Shown: piece after piece, positions 16,258 to 25,090 of the stretch
Layout of the letters: every line of letters begins with the position of its first letter
How positions within the stretch are numbered: the first letter of the stretch is position 1
Origin: Chitinolyticbacter meiyuanensis
Lineage (GTDB): Bacteria > Pseudomonadota > Gammaproteobacteria > Burkholderiales > Chitinibacteraceae
DNA: 64,000 nt
NCBI RefSeq assembly: GCF_008033135.1
Contig: NZ_CP041335.1
Span: 841,513 to 905,512 of the forward strand
Reading direction: 5' to 3'
Translations under genes and position numbers: made by a program
Notes under the pieces: generated by a model
Told to the model about the DNA's origin: nothing
Database searches by the model: none
The model's input: only the letters and a program-made list of their open reading frames with translations

Positions 16258-17058
16258 TCAGTGGGCGAGCATCTGCACCAGCAAGGCCTTCACACTGTCG
16301 GTATCGAAGGGCTTGTCGCAGATCGCGGAGACGCCGGCCTCCTGCACCGCGGCGAGCCGGCCCTCGTTACGCTCGGACGACACCATCAGCACCGGTACGG
16401 TGCTCTGAACGCTGCGGTTGCGGATGTGTTCGGTCAGCTCGCGGCCATCGACTTCGGGCATGTTGTAGTCGGTGATGACGAGGTCGAACATCGCTTCGTC
16501 GAGCGCTGCCATCGCCTCACGACCGTTCATCGCCTCGGTGAAGCGCTCGAAACCGAGCTTTTCCAGGATGCCGCGGATATGGCGGCGCGCAGTGCTGCTG
16601 TCGTCCACCAGCAGCACCTTGAGTTCGTCCACGTGCAGGTCGGCAAAGGCGTCGCGATCGACTTCCGCATTGAGGAAGGACAGCGTGTTGTGGAGCGCGA
16701 ATGCGAGCTGCTGATGGGTGAAGGGCTTGGGCAGGATGGCGAGCGATCCGGCCTGGCGGATCGGGTCGAGCACCTGCGGGCGCGTCTCGGACGAGATCAG
16801 GATGAAGGGCAGGTTGCCATGCTCGGCATCCTCGCGCAGTTGGTAAACCAGCTCGGTGCCGGTCATGTCCGGCAGGTAGAGCGCGCAGAGCAGTGCGTCG
16901 AGCGGTGGGCCGCCGACGATGCGCTCCATCGCTGCCTGTCCGCTGGTGACATGCTCGACCCGGGTGACGCCGAGCTTGGCGAGTTCCTGCTGGATGAAAT
17001 GAGCCTGCACGCCCGATGGTTCGATCAGGCACAGGTTCAGGTATTTGAGCTCGATCAT
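16258..17058 (-). CDS. Double-receiver response regulator with one degenerate receiver
   Basis: Two CheY-like receivers in tandem and no output domain (266 aa). The C-terminal receiver (about 145-266) is complete: VDD at 151-153, Asp197 in ITDYNMPEVDG and the KPF near the end. The N-terminal one (about 5-125) keeps the fold and its LPKPF, but IEPS replaces the acidic pair and Ala59 sits at the phosphoacceptor position (LLCALYLPDMTG). It is likely a pseudo-receiver that regulates or docks the second domain. The ATG at 17058 with a GGGGG ribosome site is preferred over an upstream in-frame start. Confidence 0.85.
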   Translation of the reverse strand: MIELKYLNLCLIEPSGVQAHFIQQELAKLGVTRVEHVTSGQAAMERIVGGPPLDALLCALYLPDMTGTELVYQLREDAEHGNLPFILISSETRPQVLDPIRQAGSLAILPKPFTHQQLAFALHNTLSFLNAEVDRDAFADLHVDELKVLLVDDSSTARRHIRGILEKLGFERFTEAMNGREAMAALDEAMFDLVITDYNMPEVDGRELTEHIRNRSVQSTVPVLMVSSERNEGRLAAVQEAGVSAICDKPFDTDSVKALLVQMLAH

Positions 17059-17124
17059 GACTGCCCCCTTGTCAGCTTTGAGCTTTGGCCCGTGGGCGAA
17101 GCTTGTCAAGACGGACGGTCAAGC

Positions 17125-17146
17125 AAAAGGCCACCTCGCGGTGGCC
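17125..17146 (-). terminator. Terminator of argB
   Basis: Stem GGCCACC / GGTGGCC with a 4-base loop and TTTT on the minus strand, 25 bp past the argB stop. Confidence 0.8.
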
Positions 17147-17171
17147 TGTGCTGTATTCGGGCAAGTCCCGC

Positions 17172-18140
<969 letters not shown>

Positions 18141-18194
18141 TTATCTGTACCGCCGCCGTTCGTCTCCCTGACACGGCACGGACCGTGTCTGTCA

Positions 18195-18224
18195 TTGACG
18201 ACAGCTGGCCACGCCCAGAATAAT
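18195..18224 (+). promoter_or_regulatory. Sigma-70 promoter of the tetR-RND operon
   Basis: TTGACG (18195-18200) and AATAAT (18219-18224) are 18 bp apart, each matching the consensus at five of six positions. The TetR operator overlaps the -10. Confidence 0.7.
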
Positions 18225-18244
18225 AAATGAACATTCATTTATTA
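18221..18244 (+). promoter_or_regulatory. TetR-family operator (perfect palindrome)
   Basis: Two exact 11-bp arms, TAATAAATGAA and TTCATTTATTA, separated by CA. It covers the -10 and the likely transcription start of the tetR-MFP-RND-OMP operon, and it stands out as A+T-rich in a GC-rich region. Size and symmetry fit a TetR dimer (or pair of dimers) site, implying autorepression. Confidence 0.85.
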
Positions 18245-18260
18245 ATTTCAGGCCGTGCCC

Positions 18261-18899
18261 ATGATCTGCCCACTGAGCAAACGCTGGTCCCGGCGCAAGG
18301 AAGCGCGGCCACAGGAAATCCTCGAAGCGGCGCTGGAGGTGTTCACCGAAAAGGGCTACTCCGCCGCCAAGATCGAGGACATTGCCAGCCGCGCCGGGGT
18401 GACCCGCGGTACTCCCTACCTCTACTTCAGCAACAAGGAAGAGATCTTCAAGGCGGTACTGCGCGAACTGCTGCTGCCGCAGCTGGGCATGGCCGAGCTT
18501 GCGCAGACGCCGCTTGAGGGCAGTGCCACCGACGAGCTGCGCAAGATCGTCGGCCTGTGGTGGGAGCGCATGGGTGCAACGCGTTTCTCGGCGCTGCCCA
18601 AGCTGATGATTGCCGAGGCGCGCAATTTCCCCGAAGTCGCGCAGATCTATTACGACGAATTCATCGCGCCCGGGCAGGCGCTGTTCCGGCGGGTGCTCGA
18701 ATACGGCATCGCCCGCGGCGAATTCCGCCAGGTCGACATCGACAGCCTGCTGCACCTGATTCCCGCGCCCATCGTGATGCTGATGATCTGGCAGCACGCC
18801 TTTGCCCCGTGTACCCAGGGCGAACCGCTCGAACCGCAACGCTATCTCGACGCCATGCTGGCCACGCTGCTGCATGGCATCGCCACCGATTCCCCATGA
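18261..18899 (+). CDS. TetR-family repressor of the adjacent RND pump
   Basis: The 212-residue protein has an N-terminal TetR helix-turn-helix (about 15-60: RPQEILEAALEVFTEKGYSAAKIEDIASRAGVTRGTPYLYFSNKEEIF) and a C-terminal ligand-binding helical domain with a TetR_C-like YYDEFIAPGQALFRRVLEYGIARGEF segment. It is the first gene of the efflux operon and an ideal operator sits directly before it, so it probably represses its own operon until a drug or metabolite binds. ATG at 18261 chosen over an in-frame GTG six bases earlier. Confidence 0.92.
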   Translation: MICPLSKRWSRRKEARPQEILEAALEVFTEKGYSAAKIEDIASRAGVTRGTPYLYFSNKEEIFKAVLRELLLPQLGMAELAQTPLEGSATDELRKIVGLWWERMGATRFSALPKLMIAEARNFPEVAQIYYDEFIAPGQALFRRVLEYGIARGEFRQVDIDSLLHLIPAPIVMLMIWQHAFAPCTQGEPLEPQRYLDAMLATLLHGIATDSP

Positions 18900-18915
18900 T
18901 CCGAGGACCTGTTCG

Positions 18916-20022
18916 ATGAAGCATCGAGTTCCCCGCCGGCGGCTGTGGCTGCTGGCCTTGGTGGCGAGCGCCGCGCTCGCCGCCTGCAAGGAAGAAGCCA
19001 AGACCGCGCCCGACGTGCGCCCGGTACGCGTCATGCAGGTGGGCGGCCCGGCCGCACAGGCGGGCGCCGAGCTTGCCGGCACTGTGCGTGCGCATGTGGA
19101 AACACCTTTGTCATTCCGCATCGGCGGCAAGCTCATCGAACGGCGGGTCGACATCGGCAGCGTGGTCCGGCGCGGTGAGGCGATTGCGCGGATCGATCCG
19201 CAGGATGCCTCGCTCAATGCCGCAGCCGCCGATGCCCAATTGGCCTCGGCCAACGCGCGGCTGGCGCAGGCCAGGATGGACCATGACCGCTCGGTACAAC
19301 TGTTTGCGCAGAAGTTTGTCAGCCAGGCCGAAGTCGACAATCGCAAGACCGCGCTCGATGCCGCACGTGAGGCCGCCCGGCAGGCTGCAGCGCAGCGCGA
19401 TCTGGCGCGTAACCAGGCGGGCTACACCACGCTGACGGCTGATGCCGACGGCGTGATCACCGAGGTGCTGGCCGAACCGGGCCAGGTGGTCGCGGCTGGG
19501 CAGGGCGTGGCCAAGCTGGCGCGCGATGGGGTGCGCGAGATCGCGCTCGATGTGCCTGAGCAGCTGCGCGGCGCAGTCAAGGTCGGCGATGCGGTGCTGA
19601 TCCGTATCTGGGCGCTGCCGGGGCGGGAGATCAAGGGCCACGTCAGCGAGCTGTCGCCGGCAGCCGATGCCGCCGCGCGGACCTACCCGGCGCGGGTGGC
19701 GTTCGACGAGGCAGTGGCCGACGTGCAGCTGGGCATGAGCGCCAGCGTACGGCTGGCACAGGCTGGCAGCGTGACCGCCAACGGCCGTATCCGCGTGCCG
19801 CTGACGGCGCTGTTCGGCAATACCGGTGCACAGAAGGTGTGGCGTTTCGACGCCGGCAGCGGCACGGTGAAGGCCGTGCCGGTGAAGGTGGCCGCACTGG
19901 TCGATGATGCGGCGCTGATCGAGGGGGTGCGCCCGGGTGACCTCGTCGTGACCGCTGGTGTGCACTTGCTGCGCGAAGGCCAGCAGGTGAAGCGGCTGGC
20001 CGACGCGGGAGCCGGCGCATGA
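18916..20022 (+). CDS. RND efflux periplasmic adaptor (membrane fusion lipoprotein)
   Basis: The 368-residue product has a lipoprotein signal with lipobox LAAC (Cys24). It then shows the adaptor plan: biotinyl-lipoyl half (SFRIGGKLIERRVDIGSVVRRGEAIARID), a long coiled coil (about 90-165), the second lipoyl half (TLTADADGVITEVLAEPGQVV), and beta-barrel and membrane-proximal domains. It links the inner-membrane pump with the outer-membrane channel. It starts 16 bp after tetR and overlaps the pump gene by 4 bp (ATGA). Confidence 0.93.
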   Translation: MKHRVPRRRLWLLALVASAALAACKEEAKTAPDVRPVRVMQVGGPAAQAGAELAGTVRAHVETPLSFRIGGKLIERRVDIGSVVRRGEAIARIDPQDASLNAAAADAQLASANARLAQARMDHDRSVQLFAQKFVSQAEVDNRKTALDAAREAARQAAAQRDLARNQAGYTTLTADADGVITEVLAEPGQVVAAGQGVAKLARDGVREIALDVPEQLRGAVKVGDAVLIRIWALPGREIKGHVSELSPAADAAARTYPARVAFDEAVADVQLGMSASVRLAQAGSVTANGRIRVPLTALFGNTGAQKVWRFDAGSGTVKAVPVKVAALVDDAALIEGVRPGDLVVTAGVHLLREGQQVKRLADAGAGA

Positions 20023-23000
20023 ACGAGCAGAATGCCCACCCCGCTGCCCATGCCACGCACGGCAATCTGTCGGCCTGGGCGCTGAAGCACCAATCGCTGG
20101 TGCTGTACCTGATCGTGGTGCTGTCGCTGGCCGGCATCTTTGCCTATTCCAAGCTGGGGCAGAAAGAAGACCCGGAATTCACCTTCAAGGCCATGGTGGT
20201 GCGGGCATTCTGGCCCGGCGCTTCGGCTGGCGAGGTCGAGCGCCAGCTCACCGATCCGCTGGAGAAATCGCTGCAGGGCATCGCTGCCATCGATTTCACC
20301 CGTAGCTACTCGCGTGCCGGCGAGACGCTGATCATCATCAGCCTGGAGGAGTGGATACGCGGCCATCAGGTGGATGATGCCTGGTACCAAGTGCGAAAGC
20401 GCGTCAACGACCTGCAGCGCCAGGGCGGCTTGCCGCAGGGCGTGTCCGGACCGTTCTTCAACGATGAATTCGGTGACACCTACGGCAATCTCTACGCGTT
20501 CACCAGCGACGGCTTCACCATGCCGCAGGTCAAGGCCTATGCCGAGGACGTGCGCCAGGAATTGCTGCGCATCCAGGACGTGAACAAGGTCGAGCTTTTT
20601 GGCGTGCAGGATCAGAAGATCTACGTCGAATACTCGGCAGCCAAGCTCGCCGCGCTCGGCATCGCGCCATCGCAGATCAACCAAGTGCTGGCCGCGACCA
20701 ATGCGCTGTCGGCGGCCGGCGTGGTCGAAGGGCGCGACGAGCGGGTGTTCGTGCGTGTCACCGGCAATTTCGATGCGGTACAGCGCATCGCCGATACCGT
20801 GCTCGACGTGCAGGGCAAGCGCTTCCGCCTGGGCGATATCGCCACCGTGCACCGCGCCACCATCGATCCGCCGGAGAGCAAGATGCGCTTCCAGGGGCAG
20901 GAGGCGATCGGGCTCGGCGTATCGATGAAGAAGGGCGGCGACGTGCTGGCGATGGGCCGGCAGCTCGACGAGACACTGGCCAAGGTACGCGCCAGCCTGC
21001 CGGTCGGCGTGGAATTCCACGCGGTATCGGACCAGCCGGCAGTGGTGAAGAACGCGGTCAGCATCTTCATGCACTCGCTGGCCGAGGCGGTGATCATCGT
21101 GTTGGCGGTGAGTTTCCTCAGCCTGGGCTGGCGCACCGGCATTGTCGTCGCACTGTCGATCCCGCTGGTACTGGCACTCACCTTCCTCGGCATGCTGCTT
21201 GCCGGCATCGACCTGCAACGCATCTCGCTCGGCGCGCTGGTGATCGCGCTTGGCTTGCTGGTCGACGATGCGATCATCGCGGTGGAGATGATGGCGCTCA
21301 AGCTGGAACAGGGCTGGGATCGCTTCAGCGCAGCCACCTTCGCCTATTCCAGCACCGCCATGCCGATGCTGACCGGCACGCTGATCACGGCGGCGGGCTT
21401 TCTGCCGGTGGGCCTTGCCAAGTCGAATGCCGGCGAATACACGTTCTCCATCTTTGCCGTGGTCGGCATTGCGCTGATCCTGTCGTGGATCGTTGCCGTG
21501 GTGTTCACGCCCTACATCGGCTTCAAGCTGCTGCCGCAGAAGATGCAGGCGCACGATCACGACGTGTACCAGGGGCGCTTCTACCGGCGCTTCCGCGCGC
21601 TGGTCACCTGGTGCATCACCTGGCGCAAGACCACCATCGCCGCCACGGTGGCGGCCTTCGTGGTGGCCATGCTGCTGTTCGGCACGGCGGTGCAGAAGCA
21701 GTTCTTCCCGGCATCGAGCCGGCCCGAGTTGATGGTCGACCTGTGGCTGCCGTACGCGGCGTCCTATCAGGCGACCGAGCGCGAGGCCAAGAAGCTGGAA
21801 GCGGCGCTGATGAAGGATCCGGATGTCGAGAGCGTCACCACCTACACCGGCACCGGCTCGCCGCGCTTCTACCTGCCGCTGGACCAGCAGCAGCCCAACC
21901 TGAACTACGCGCAGCTGATGGTGATGACGAAGGGCGAGAAGGTGCGAGAGAACGTCTACACCCGCATCAACCAGCTGTTCGCCAGCGACTACGCCCAAGT
22001 GCGCGGCCGGGTCACCCGGCTGGAGAACGGTCCGCCGGTGGGCTACCCGCTGCAGTTCCGCGTGGTCGGTGAAGACCCTGCCAGGCTGCGCCAGATCGGC
22101 GAACAGGTGGCAACGGCAATGCGCGCCAATTCGCATACCCGCGATGTGCACTTCGACTGGGGCGAACAGGTGAAGGTGCTGCGCGTGCATGCCGACCAGG
22201 ACAAGCTGCGCGAACTGGGGTTGACCACGCAGCAACTGGCGCAGTACCTGCAGCTGGCGGTGTCGGGTGTGACGGCGACGCAGTATCGCGAGGACAACGA
22301 GCTGATCGACGTGATCGCCCGGCTCATCCCCGAGGAGCGCACGTCGCTGACGGCGATCCGCGATCTGCCGGTCAAGCTCGCCAACGGCCGCAGCGTGCCG
22401 CTGTCGCAACTGGGTGAGGTGAAACTGGAGGCCGAGGAGAGCCTGATCTGGCGGCGCAACCGGGTGAAGACACTGTCGGTGCGTGCCGACGTCAACGGCG
22501 CGCAGGCCCCGGACGTTACCATGGCGCTGCAACCGAAAGTGGACGAGATCGCTGCGCAACTTCCGTCCGGCTATCACATCGAAGTCGGCGGCACGCTGGA
22601 GGCTTCCAAGATCGGCCAGGAATCGATCGCCGCGGTAATGCCGCTGATGCTGCTGGTGGTGATGACGCTGCTGATGATCCAGCTGCAGAGCATGCGCCTG
22701 ATGGTGATGGTATTGCTGACCGCGCCGCTGGGCCTGATCGGGGTGACGATGACATTGCTGTTGTTCAACGCGCCGTTCGGCTTCGTGGCGCAACTCGGCG
22801 TGATCGCGCTATCGGGTATGATCATCCGCAATTCGGTGATCCTGATGGACCAGATCAAGCAGGACATCGCGCAGGGCCATGATCCGTGGACGGCGGTGGT
22901 GGAATCGGCGGTACGGCGGTTCCGCCCCATCATGCTGACCGCAGCAGCGGCCATCCTGGCGATGATCCCGCTCACGCGCGACACTTTCTGGGGCCCGATG

Positions 23001-23114
23001 GCAGTGGCCATCATGGGCGGCCTGCTGGTGGCCACGGTGCTGACGCTGCTGTTCCTGCCGGCGCTCTATGCAGCCTGGCAGCGCATCGCACCACCGGCCA
23101 CGGCAAACGAATAA
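20019..23114 (+). CDS. RND efflux pump, inner-membrane transporter
   Basis: A 1031-residue AcrB-type transporter with twelve expected membrane segments and two large periplasmic loops. The proton-relay aspartates are in GLLVDDAIIAVE (Asp416/417), and the second half shows GMIIRNSVILMDQI. The N-terminus KLGQKEDPEFTFKAMVVRAFWPGASAGEVERQL is close to the TriC/MexK-like branch of the HAE1 class, not the AcrB branch proper. Substrates cannot be told from sequence. It sits between the adaptor gene and the channel gene, with no gap before the latter. Confidence 0.94.
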   Translation: MNEQNAHPAAHATHGNLSAWALKHQSLVLYLIVVLSLAGIFAYSKLGQKEDPEFTFKAMVVRAFWPGASAGEVERQLTDPLEKSLQGIAAIDFTRSYSRAGETLIIISLEEWIRGHQVDDAWYQVRKRVNDLQRQGGLPQGVSGPFFNDEFGDTYGNLYAFTSDGFTMPQVKAYAEDVRQELLRIQDVNKVELFGVQDQKIYVEYSAAKLAALGIAPSQINQVLAATNALSAAGVVEGRDERVFVRVTGNFDAVQRIADTVLDVQGKRFRLGDIATVHRATIDPPESKMRFQGQEAIGLGVSMKKGGDVLAMGRQLDETLAKVRASLPVGVEFHAVSDQPAVVKNAVSIFMHSLAEAVIIVLAVSFLSLGWRTGIVVALSIPLVLALTFLGMLLAGIDLQRISLGALVIALGLLVDDAIIAVEMMALKLEQGWDRFSAATFAYSSTAMPMLTGTLITAAGFLPVGLAKSNAGEYTFSIFAVVGIALILSWIVAVVFTPYIGFKLLPQKMQAHDHDVYQGRFYRRFRALVTWCITWRKTTIAATVAAFVVAMLLFGTAVQKQFFPASSRPELMVDLWLPYAASYQATEREAKKLEAALMKDPDVESVTTYTGTGSPRFYLPLDQQQPNLNYAQLMVMTKGEKVRENVYTRINQLFASDYAQVRGRVTRLENGPPVGYPLQFRVVGEDPARLRQIGEQVATAMRANSHTRDVHFDWGEQVKVLRVHADQDKLRELGLTTQQLAQYLQLAVSGVTATQYREDNELIDVIARLIPEERTSLTAIRDLPVKLANGRSVPLSQLGEVKLEAEESLIWRRNRVKTLSVRADVNGAQAPDVTMALQPKVDEIAAQLPSGYHIEVGGTLEASKIGQESIAAVMPLMLLVVMTLLMIQLQSMRLMVMVLLTAPLGLIGVTMTLLLFNAPFGFVAQLGVIALSGMIIRNSVILMDQIKQDIAQGHDPWTAVVESAVRRFRPIMLTAAAAILAMIPLTRDTFWGPMAVAIMGGLLVATVLTLLFLPALYAAWQRIAPPATANE

Positions 23115-23132
23115 ATGATGCAGGGGAATGCA

Positions 23133-24461
23133 ATGAAATTGACGTCGATCGCGGCCAGCCTGTTGTTGCTGGCCCCGCTGGCGCAGGCTGCCGACCTGAT
23201 GGCGTCCTGGCGTGCGGCGCAGCAGTACGACGCCAGCTACCAGGCGGCCAAGTCGGCGCTGGAAGCAGGCCGCGAAAAGAAGGCCCAGGGTCAGGCATTG
23301 TGGCTGCCCAAGGTTACCGTGGACGGCAGCGCCAAGACGGTGCGCGAGGTATACGATCCAGGTAACGAGTCCGTCATCACGCCGTCGACGGACGCGCATG
23401 GCGAGCAGTACGGCGCCTCGGTCTCGCTGCAGCAGCCGATCTACCGCGCCGACGTGTTTGTCGGCGCCGACCAGCTCTACAAGCAGGCCGACCTCGCCGA
23501 GGTGGAATACCGTAGTGCCGAGCAACAGCTGATCCTGCGCGTGGCGCTGGCCTATTTCGAAGTGCTGGCTGCCGAGGAGAAGGTCAAGCTCGCCGTGTCG
23601 CAAAAGGAGGCGGTGAGCCAGCAGCTGGCGCAGGCCAAGAAATCGTTCGAGGTGGGGGTGGCCACCATCACCGACACCAACGAGGCGCAGGCGCGTTTCG
23701 ATGCAATCACTGCTGGCGAGATCGCCGCGCGCAACGAGCTCGATATCAAGCGTAACGCCTTCGAGTTACTCACCGGGCTTGACCCGGCTCAGCTCGCCAA
23801 GATCACTGACGGCAAGCGGCCGGCGCCGCCGGCGCCGCCGGTGATGTCGGACTGGACCGCGCGCGCGCAGGCCAACAACTTCGCGGTCAAGGCGCAAGAG
23901 CTGGGCCTCGATATCGCCAAGCGTGAGATCGATCGCTACCGCGCCAGCACCGCGCCGACGCTCGATCTGGTCGGCAGCTACGGTTCGAGCTGGAACAGCG
24001 ATGGCATTTCCCGCTCCGGCGGAACAGATCGCACCACCAGTGGCGTGATTGGCGTGCAGTTGTCGATTCCGCTCTATACCGGTGGCGATCGCAGCTCGCG
24101 CCTGCGCGAAGCGATTGCATTGCGTGACAAGGAAAGCTACACGCTCGACGCTGCCAAGCGCGACAGCGTGCAGCAGGCGAAGCAGGCCTTCCTCGGCGTG
24201 CAAAGCGGTGCTGCCCAGATCGGTGCCTTGGAACAGGCGGAGAAATCCAGCCTGTCCTCGCTGGAGTCGACCAAGCTCGGTCGCGAAGTTGGCGTGCGGA
24301 CCACGATCGACGTGCTCGATGCCGAGCAGAATTACTATCAGGTGCGATATGACTTGGTGGTGGCGCGATATCAGTATCTGTATGCGCGGCTGCAACTGGC
24401 CAATTCGGTTGGCGAACTCGATGAAGGCGATGTCACCGATGTCAATGCCTGGCTGCAATAG
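23133..24461 (+). CDS. TolC-family outer-membrane efflux channel
   Basis: The 442-residue protein has a Sec signal (MKLTSIAASLLLLAPLAQA, cleavage after residue 19) and two TolC-type repeats of long helices and beta strands (for example SVSLQQPIYRADVFVGADQLYKQADLAEVEYRSAEQQLI and GVQLSIPLYTGGDRSSRLREAIALRDKESYTLDAAKRD). It closes the tripartite pump. The ATG at 23133 with AGGGGA is a better start than the ATG pair at 23115, since it gives a clean signal peptide. Confidence 0.92.
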   Translation: MKLTSIAASLLLLAPLAQAADLMASWRAAQQYDASYQAAKSALEAGREKKAQGQALWLPKVTVDGSAKTVREVYDPGNESVITPSTDAHGEQYGASVSLQQPIYRADVFVGADQLYKQADLAEVEYRSAEQQLILRVALAYFEVLAAEEKVKLAVSQKEAVSQQLAQAKKSFEVGVATITDTNEAQARFDAITAGEIAARNELDIKRNAFELLTGLDPAQLAKITDGKRPAPPAPPVMSDWTARAQANNFAVKAQELGLDIAKREIDRYRASTAPTLDLVGSYGSSWNSDGISRSGGTDRTTSGVIGVQLSIPLYTGGDRSSRLREAIALRDKESYTLDAAKRDSVQQAKQAFLGVQSGAAQIGALEQAEKSSLSSLESTKLGREVGVRTTIDVLDAEQNYYQVRYDLVVARYQYLYARLQLANSVGELDEGDVTDVNAWLQ

Positions 24462-24511
24462 CTGGGTTGATTGAACCTATCGCGGTGTGTTCTTTCCAAC
24501 GCTGCTTGCTG

Positions 24512-24538
24512 ACACCTCGGTCGATACCGGGGTGTTTC
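24512..24538 (+). terminator. Possible terminator of the RND operon
   Basis: Stem ACACCTCGGT / ACCGGGGTGT (one G-T pair) with a short loop and TTT, 50 bp after the channel gene. The U-run is short, so termination may be partial. Confidence 0.5.
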
Positions 24539-24593
24539 AATATGCGCGATCGGTATTGGATATCAGCAGGTATTAATGTCAATTGCACAATGC

Positions 24594-24622
24594 TTGTATT
24601 CGATTGGCGCGCTGTGCATAAT
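24594..24622 (+). promoter_or_regulatory. Sigma-70 promoter of the H-NS-like gene
   Basis: TTGTAT (24594-24599) and CATAAT (24617-24622) with 17 bp between, ending 55 bp before the start codon. The surrounding DNA is A+T-rich, as common at H-NS family genes that bind their own promoters. Confidence 0.6.
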
Positions 24623-24677
24623 GCCCTTCACCGAAGTACCGAATACCAATCAGATCACACGATATTGGAGAAACCCG

Positions 24678-25001
24678 ATGGACCTGTCCGCACTGTCGCT
24701 GCCGCAACTGTTTCAACTGGAAAAAGATCTTGCCCGCGAAATCGAAAAGCGCAAGGTGACCGACAAGCAGAACCTGATTGTGGAACTGCAAAACCTCGCC
24801 GCCGCCAAGGGTTTCTCGCTCAATGAAGTGCTGGGCCTCGAAGCCGCCAAGAAGGGTGCCAAGAAGGCCGCCGTGGCTGGCAAGGCGCAATTCCGCAATC
24901 CGGCCGATGCCAACCAGACCTGGTCCGGCCGTGGTCGCAAGCCGCAATGGGCGCTGGATTGGATCGCATCGGGCAAGTCGATCGACGATCTGCGCATCTA
25001 A
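24678..25001 (+). CDS. H-NS family nucleoid protein
   Basis: A 107-residue DNA-binding protein of the H-NS/BpH3 type. The N-terminal part (about 1-50) is a charged oligomerisation coiled coil, a Lys/Ala-rich linker follows (KKGAKKAAVAGKAQ), and the C-terminus has the H-NS DNA-binding signature TWSGRGRKPQW. Such proteins silence A+T-rich foreign DNA, of which the left end of this window is an example. Start: ATG at 24678 with GGAG; the frame is open upstream but crosses the promoter. Confidence 0.92.
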   Translation: MDLSALSLPQLFQLEKDLAREIEKRKVTDKQNLIVELQNLAAAKGFSLNEVLGLEAAKKGAKKAAVAGKAQFRNPADANQTWSGRGRKPQWALDWIASGKSIDDLRI

Positions 25002-25022
25002 GCGACTCGCGCATCGCACTCG

Positions 25023-25051
25023 GGGCAGCCAGACGGCTGCCCTTTGTTTTT
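25023..25051 (+). terminator. Terminator of the H-NS-like gene
   Basis: Stem GGGCAGCC / GGCTGCCC, 4-base loop, followed by TTTGTTTTT, 21 bp after the stop codon. Confidence 0.85.
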
Positions 25052-25090
25052 AGTACAATCGTTCTATCAAGCACCCGACTGGCCGTACCG

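Noticed and set aside
19683..22793. A 1036-codon open frame on the minus strand under the RND operon
   Set aside because: It is His/Gln/Arg-rich, a typical mirror of GC-rich coding DNA, and the plus strand encodes a clear RND transporter there.
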